31,065 nt of DNA, taken from positions 1 through 31,065 of the forward strand of contig CAYSAG010000020.1 in NCBI GenBank assembly GCA_964428935.1. The letters are read 5' to 3'. Positions 26,811 through 31,065 of the stretch are shown piece by piece; the stretch's first letter is position 1, and every line of letters begins with the position of its first letter. Source of the DNA: JAADHY01 sp964428935 (GTDB taxonomy: Bacteria; Planctomycetota; Planctomycetia; Planctomycetales; Planctomycetaceae). The position numbers and the translations under genes were made by a program. The notes under the pieces are model-generated. The model saw only the letters and a program-made list of their open reading frames with translations, ran no database searches and had not been told where the DNA came from.

Positions 26811-27743
26811 ATGACCGCAGTCACTCGAAGACAGTTCGTTGCCGAAACCGTTGGGGTCGCTTGCGCGCTGGGAGCGGGAATGGCGGTCGCCGGTGACCGG
26901 TCGGCGTCGCGACCGGTTGTCGTCGCCTTCACCAAAAGCTTTCAAGACTGGCCCATTCCGAAAGTGTGTCGAGCGTTCCAGTCGATTGGTTTGGACGGCT
27001 TGGACCTGACGGTTCGACCTCGCGGCCACATTGACCCGAAAGACGTCGCGGAGCAATTGCCGAAGGCGGTCGAGGCTGCGAAGCAGGCAAACGTGTCCAT
27101 TCCAATGATTACGACGGCCATTACCGAAGCCGACAAGCAGGCGGCCGTCCTGTTCGAAACGGCTGGGCGGCTCGGAATCCGGTGCGCCAAACTGGGCTAC
27201 TTCCGCTACACCCAGTTCGGCACCATTCGTCGGCAAATGGACGAGGTTCGCCGGCGACTGAAAGGGATTGTGCGACTGGCGGCCCAGTTCGGGGTCAAGC
27301 CGTGCGTCCACGTGCACTCGGGGCCGTACTTGCCGTCGCACGGCACGTTGCTGTACGAACTGATTCGAGACTTCGAGCCCGACCAGATTGGTGCCTACGT
27401 CGACATGCTGCACATGGTTTTGGAGGGAGGGCGAGACGGTTGGCGACAAGGGCTCGACCTGCTGGCTCCCTGGCTCACTCTGTGCGCCGTCAAGAACTTC
27501 GACTGGAAGAAGCTGGAGCGTGACCGATTCGGGCAGCAGCGCTGGACAACCGAGGTGGTGCCGGTGGCCGACGGAATTTCACCCATTCCCGACTTCGTCC
27601 AGGCGTTGAAAAAACTCGGCTTCCAAGGTGTGTACTCGTTGCACAGCGAGTACAAAGGGCGGCACAGCTTCCGGGACCTGTCGACCGAGGAATGCCTGAA
27701 GCAAACGCAGCAGGACCTGGCGTTCTTCCGGAAACTGCTTTGA
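26811..27743 (+). CDS. Exported sugar-isomerase-like TIM barrel with degenerate metal site
   Basis: 310 residues; the ATG at 26811 follows GAGGAGG by six bases. The N-terminus TRRQFVAETVG with a hydrophobic stretch (5-27) resembles a Tat signal. The rest is a xylose-isomerase-like TIM barrel (AP_endonuc_2 family): GLDGLDLTVRPRGH, RRLKGIVRLAAQFGVKPCVHVHSG (148-171), IGAYVDMLHM (193-202), LCAVKNFDW (224-232), GVYSLHSEYKG (273-283). In active relatives the metal ligands are Glu, Asp, His, Glu. Here D198 and E280 remain, but the first Glu position reads HVH and the His position reads AVKN, so the usual metal site is not intact. It may be an altered-chemistry or non-enzymatic homologue. Convergent with the next gene. 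Confidence 0.85.
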   Translation: MTAVTRRQFVAETVGVACALGAGMAVAGDRSASRPVVVAFTKSFQDWPIPKVCRAFQSIGLDGLDLTVRPRGHIDPKDVAEQLPKAVEAAKQANVSIPMITTAITEADKQAAVLFETAGRLGIRCAKLGYFRYTQFGTIRRQMDEVRRRLKGIVRLAAQFGVKPCVHVHSGPYLPSHGTLLYELIRDFEPDQIGAYVDMLHMVLEGGRDGWRQGLDLLAPWLTLCAVKNFDWKKLERDRFGQQRWTTEVVPVADGISPIPDFVQALKKLGFQGVYSLHSEYKGRHSFRDLSTEECLKQTQQDLAFFRKLL

Positions 27744-27899
27744 GGCGCTGGCGGGAGCCGTCGGAACACGGCGACCGACGCCGGCTGCCGCGCCGTCCGG
27801 CGGAAGCCGACGTCCGGACGGCGGTGGCCACTCGGAGCCGGACCCGCACCGTTCGGACGGCGGGCACGGGTCGGCTCGGCGTTCCACGCTGCCACCGGC

Positions 27900-29063
27900 T
27901 CAACCCGAGACGGCTCGGGCCACCGCGTCCTTCATTTTCTGCAGGCCCGTGCGCGCCACGACCAGCGGGTCTTGCTTCCAGTAGTTCGGGTTGAACAGCT
28001 CCAGCGACAGCACGCCGCAGAAACCGTTCTGCTTGAGAATCGAGAAGACTTTGTCGAGCGGAGCGACCCCGTCGCCGGGCAAGACCCGACTGGTGTCGCG
28101 AATGGTTTCCCGTGGAGGCTGGTCGGGGTAGTCGTTCAGGTGAAAGACGTGGACCGCCCGGCCGGCCACCAGTCGCAGGGCGTCGAAGTTGCCGCCGGAC
28201 TTGTAAATGTGGAAAACGTCCGGAAGCAAGCACGCCTTCGGGTGTCCGCTCTCCGCTGCCACGTACAGCCCTTCGCTTAAACGCGACAGCACTTTCGACG
28301 AGCCCCACATTTCGAGCTGCGGGACGACGCCGAACTGGTCGCCCAACTCCAGCAGCTGACGGTAACGCTCAGCCGCCGCCGCCAACGAAACGCCACCGGT
28401 GCGGTTGGCTCCGGCCGGCGGTGCCGCCAAGCGCAGGCCGCCAATCTGCGCCAGCAGGTCCATGTCTCGCTTGACGGCTTCGAACCCACGCTGCCGCCGG
28501 TCGAGTTCGTTGACGACCCACGTGGGGAAACCAATGGCACTCTCGACGGTGAGCCCGTGGTCTTCGAGCCGTTTTCGCAGGTCGCTCAGCTTCCCGCCGG
28601 ACTGGACGAACCGGTCCAGCTTCGACGTCCACAGCTCAATCGAGTCGTAGCCGGCTGCCGCCGCAACGTCGATTTCCTCCTCGACCGTCAGGTTTTGTCC
28701 TCGAATCGTGGCCGTGTTCAAACAGTAGCGAACCGAGAAGCGGGCCGGTCCGGGGTCGGTCGGCGCGTGCGCTGCGGCAGCGGTGGTCCGAGCTTCCAAC
28801 AGAGCGCCCGCTGCGGCTCCGGCCGTCACCAGCCGAGTGCTCCAAGCCAACACGTCGCGGCGTGTCGGTTGGTCTCGGCGCGGTGGCGTGGACGACGGGC
28901 CGTCGGCTGCTGTGCCGCCGGGCTGGAGTCCCGAGCCGGTTTTCTGGTCGGCAGCCTCCGGCGGTTGGCTCGAGCCGCTGGCTGCTGTTGCCGTCCCTTG
29001 CGAAGGCACAACGGTGTGGGCGTGTTTTCGACGAGGCTGCAAGCCGGCGTCACGACGCTGCAT
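27900..29063 (-). CDS. Exported sugar phosphate isomerase/epimerase-like TIM barrel
   Basis: 387 residues from the ATG at 29063, with AAGGAG seven bases upstream. A long hydrophilic N-terminus (1-65) leads to a Tat-like signal TRRDVLAWSTRLVTAGAAAG (67-86). The barrel (about 108-385) keeps a full metal set: E251 in VPQLEMWG, D282 and H285 in LLPDVFHIYKSGG, H308 in VFHLNDYP and E355 in VLSLELFNPNYW. This fits isomerases or epimerases of sugars and inositols; related proteins also act on 3-keto-sugars in planctomycete-type glycan breakdown. The substrate is unknown. It is unusual that the Tat motif sits so far from the start; the true start could be closer, but no better ATG with a ribosome site is visible. 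Confidence 0.87.
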   Translation of the reverse strand: MQRRDAGLQPRRKHAHTVVPSQGTATAASGSSQPPEAADQKTGSGLQPGGTAADGPSSTPPRRDQPTRRDVLAWSTRLVTAGAAAGALLEARTTAAAAHAPTDPGPARFSVRYCLNTATIRGQNLTVEEEIDVAAAAGYDSIELWTSKLDRFVQSGGKLSDLRKRLEDHGLTVESAIGFPTWVVNELDRRQRGFEAVKRDMDLLAQIGGLRLAAPPAGANRTGGVSLAAAAERYRQLLELGDQFGVVPQLEMWGSSKVLSRLSEGLYVAAESGHPKACLLPDVFHIYKSGGNFDALRLVAGRAVHVFHLNDYPDQPPRETIRDTSRVLPGDGVAPLDKVFSILKQNGFCGVLSLELFNPNYWKQDPLVVARTGLQKMKDAVARAVSG

Positions 29064-29191
29064 GGTCAGTCTCCTTCGTCTGTTGGTGGCTTGGACTACC
29101 GGTCCGTGCGGTGTTCCCGGCAGCTTGGGCAGGGGAGGGTGGACGGTGAGGGAACGACGGCTGCGAGCGACGAAGCCGCGGGCTCGTCTGC

Positions 29192-30820
29192 TCACTGCCC
29201 CGAGGTGTCCAGCAGGGCCAGAATGCCGCGTCGAATGTTCGGCGGCAGCTCCGGCCACCGCTTGACGACCTCGACCAGCTCGGGCGAGACGTCCCGTACT
29301 TGCTCCAGCAACTCAGCGGGGACCTTGGGCTGCGACGTTTCGCTCCGTTTGGACTTCGACGGCCGGTGTGACTGGCCGTCGGAGTTGCCCGTCAGCGCGG
29401 AACTGGCCTCAGCGGCCACGGCCAAACGCGAGAGCGAACTCAGTGGGTCTCGCAGGACCGTCTCTCCGTTTTCCGTCGTCCCGGTGCGCTGCAGTGCCTC
29501 CTGCTGCCGGGCTTCCAACAGCTCCGAAAAGTCGAACTCCACCGGCCGCCGTTCGCAGAACGGGCTCAGCGCTCGAGCCACTTCCGCCGCCGACTGGAAC
29601 CGGTCGCCGGGCGACTTGGCCATCATTTTGTCGACAATTCGAGCGACTTCGGTGGGCACGGACGGCGCGAGTTCCTTAATGGGTTTCGGGTCTTTGACGC
29701 GAGCCGCCTCCAGCTTCTCGCGAATCGTCTTGCCCGGGAAGGGAACTCGCCCGGTCAGCGCGAAGTACATGGTTCCACCCAGGCTGAAAATGTCGGCCGT
29801 CACGTCGACCGTGTAGCTGTCTCGAGTCTGCTCCGGGGCAATGAAGTCCGCCGTCCCCAGGCAGTTGTGGCCGAAAATCATGGCCAGCGAGAATTCGTCA
29901 CCCTCCTCGTCCCACTTGGCCAGGCCGAAGTCCAGAATCTTGACGTGACCGGTTCGGTCAATCAGCAGGTTCGAGGGCTTGACGTCTCGGTGAATGATTC
30001 CTGACCGGTGGACGTACTCCAGTCCGACGGCCGCCTGACGAATGATGTCGCAAACCTGTCGCCACGGCAAAGGCCCGCAACGTTGAACCAGCTCGAGCAG
30101 CGTAATGCCTTCGATGAACTCGAGCACGGCGTAGTGAATGTCATAGTAGAGGCCCTGCGTGCAGTCGACGGCCAACGTCTTGACAATGTGCGGGTGGTCC
30201 AGCTTCATGCCCGTTTCGGCTTCGAGGAGGAAACGGGCGCGAATGCCGGCGTCCTTGCCTTCCTCTTCGGGCAGGACTTTCAACACGCACTTCTGGCCGG
30301 TTTCGACGTGCTCGGCCAGGTACAACCACGCCATGCCGCCGCGGCCCAGAATGTCCAGGACTCGGTAAGAGCCCACTTGCGTGCGGCCGCCGCCGGGAAA
30401 GAGCCGTGCCCGCTCAGGTTGCTCCGCCGGCTCAGGGCCTTCCACTTCCACCCCGAGGTTCGTCTCGACGACGAACCGGAAGGGACCGATTTCAATGGTG
30501 TCGCCGTCCCAGACTTCGGCCACGTCCACGAAGGTGCCGTTGACTTTGGTTCCGGTCCGGCTTCGCAAGTCGCGAACGCGGAGGGTGTCGTCGTCGAGCG
30601 TCAGAATGGCGTGAAAGTGTGAGACGGATTCCGAGACGAGCTGAATGTTGCACTTGGGCGACGAGCCAATCAGTGTGGTCGGGCGAAGCACGTTCTTGAT
30701 GACCTGCTTGCCGTCCCGCCCGCGGAAAACCAGCCGTGCGTACTTTTCCCCAGTCGCGTTCGACGGCGAGGATTCGCCTTGTTTCTGGGCCGGGTTTGTG
30801 GTCGGTGGAACGCGCGTCAT
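29192..30820 (-). CDS. FHA-domain Ser/Thr protein kinase
   Basis: 542 residues. An FHA domain (about 28-120) has IGSSPKCNIQL (51-61), SVSHFHAIL (65-73) and TKVNGT (91-96); the usual Arg after the first Gly is Ser, so phosphothreonine binding may be altered. The kinase domain (about 150-420) is intact: G-loop GRGGMA (159-164), K181, HRDVKPSN (277-284, D279), DFGLAK (297-302), GTADFIAPEQ (322-331). A Ser/Lys-rich tail follows and ends in a small helical region. No transmembrane segment is seen, so it is cytosolic. Targets are unknown. ATG 30820 is chosen over a TTG at 30835; neither has a good Shine-Dalgarno sequence. It lies 128 bases upstream of the isomerase gene on the same strand. Confidence 0.94.
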   Translation of the reverse strand: MTRVPPTTNPAQKQGESSPSNATGEKYARLVFRGRDGKQVIKNVLRPTTLIGSSPKCNIQLVSESVSHFHAILTLDDDTLRVRDLRSRTGTKVNGTFVDVAEVWDGDTIEIGPFRFVVETNLGVEVEGPEPAEQPERARLFPGGGRTQVGSYRVLDILGRGGMAWLYLAEHVETGQKCVLKVLPEEEGKDAGIRARFLLEAETGMKLDHPHIVKTLAVDCTQGLYYDIHYAVLEFIEGITLLELVQRCGPLPWRQVCDIIRQAAVGLEYVHRSGIIHRDVKPSNLLIDRTGHVKILDFGLAKWDEEGDEFSLAMIFGHNCLGTADFIAPEQTRDSYTVDVTADIFSLGGTMYFALTGRVPFPGKTIREKLEAARVKDPKPIKELAPSVPTEVARIVDKMMAKSPGDRFQSAAEVARALSPFCERRPVEFDFSELLEARQQEALQRTGTTENGETVLRDPLSSLSRLAVAAEASSALTGNSDGQSHRPSKSKRSETSQPKVPAELLEQVRDVSPELVEVVKRWPELPPNIRRGILALLDTSGQ

Positions 30821-30914
30821 GAGGTCTGTGTCCAACGCGAGCGGACGGACTGGCGACGGCTCAAAGAGCTGCGCGGAAACAAGACTCGAGCCCGCCTTGC
30901 ATTGGGCTCACAAC

Positions 30915-30925
30915 CTATTCTAACA
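30915..30925 (-). promoter_or_regulatory. Candidate -10 element TGTTAGAATAG
   Basis: On the minus strand TAGAAT matches five of six of TATAAT, 90-odd bases before the kinase ATG. It is identical to the 11-mer at 3990-4000 before the VWA gene. No clear -35 partner. Confidence 0.25.
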
Positions 30926-31016
30926 CGCGAGCCACCGCAACCCAGTGTCGACCTGCCGAACGGCTCGTCCCAAGTGGCCGTCGCCGTCCGAGGTCCCGCC
31001 GGCCGCAGCGCGCACG

Positions 31017-31043
31017 AAAAAAGCCGCCTTGTCCCAAGGCGGC
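31017..31043 (-). terminator. Intrinsic terminator for a minus-strand gene outside the window
   Basis: On the minus strand GCCGCCTTG and CAAGGCGGC form a nine-pair stem with a 3-base loop (31043-31023), followed directly by six T (31022-31017). The orientation ends a transcript arriving from beyond the right edge. It is the only classic terminator I can see in the window. Confidence 0.85.
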
Positions 31044-31065
31044 TGCGGTTCCATCTTCCTCCTTT

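Noticed and set aside
30920..31054. Small minus-strand frame starting ATG after AAAGGAGGAAG
   Set aside because: Only 44 codons, ribosome site too close to the ATG, and it runs through the terminator hairpin, which fits a transcript end.

Overview
The window reads as chromosomal DNA of a planctomycete, most likely of the Pirellulales/Thermogutta type. This is inferred from the gene families present: PQQ-like propeller proteins with the DW-P-x-FRGP-x-RDG signature, a DUF1080 (3-keto-disaccharide hydrolase) protein, a GH123/DUF4091-like protein, secreted sugar-isomerase-like TIM barrels with RR signal sequences, an FHA-Ser/Thr kinase, and Rho with an Arg/Ser-rich N-terminus. The DNA is GC-rich with long spacers. 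I see no rRNA, tRNA, CRISPR array, insertion sequence or prophage.

Layout. 1-1650 (-): pyruvate phosphate dikinase, cut by the window edge. 2020-3663 (-): membrane-anchored PQQ propeller. 4171-5526 (+): membrane-anchored VWA protein. 5701-6843 (-): FmdB-type zinc ribbon and PlsC acyltransferase. 7025-11311 (-): a giant protein with three tandem amidohydrolase-like units. 11312-12405: the longest gene-free stretch, with a consensus-like promoter and several stable inverted repeats, leading into rho (12406-13848, +). 13990-16385 (-): a translationally coupled pair, a CBM-like secreted protein and a GH123-like protein. 16860-21211 (+): secreted DUF1080 protein, then an exported methyltransferase-PQQ propeller fusion. 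21489-21812 (+): DUF4282. 21903-22643 (-): SAM methyltransferase. 23240-23692 (+): DUF2784. 23970-25232 (+): uroporphyrinogen-decarboxylase/MtaA-family protein. 25260-26390 (-): secreted STN-like protein. 26811-27743 (+) and 27900-29063 (-): two convergent sugar-isomerase-like TIM barrels. 29192-30820 (-): FHA-Ser/Thr kinase. At the right edge is a strong intrinsic terminator for a minus-strand gene outside the window.

How the genes relate. Most are monocistronic or in pairs. The right half is enriched in exported carbohydrate functions (GH123-like, CBM-like, DUF1080, TIM barrels), which fits a planctomycete that degrades complex glycans, but there is no single large utilisation operon. ppdK and rho are housekeeping genes and differ from their neighbours in sequence style: they use ATC for Ile and contain many GATC sites, while almost all the rest of the window lacks GATC. 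That contrast, the structured region before rho, the triple amidohydrolase and the exported methyltransferase-propeller fusion are the most unusual things here. No complete new multi-gene system could be demonstrated from sequence alone.
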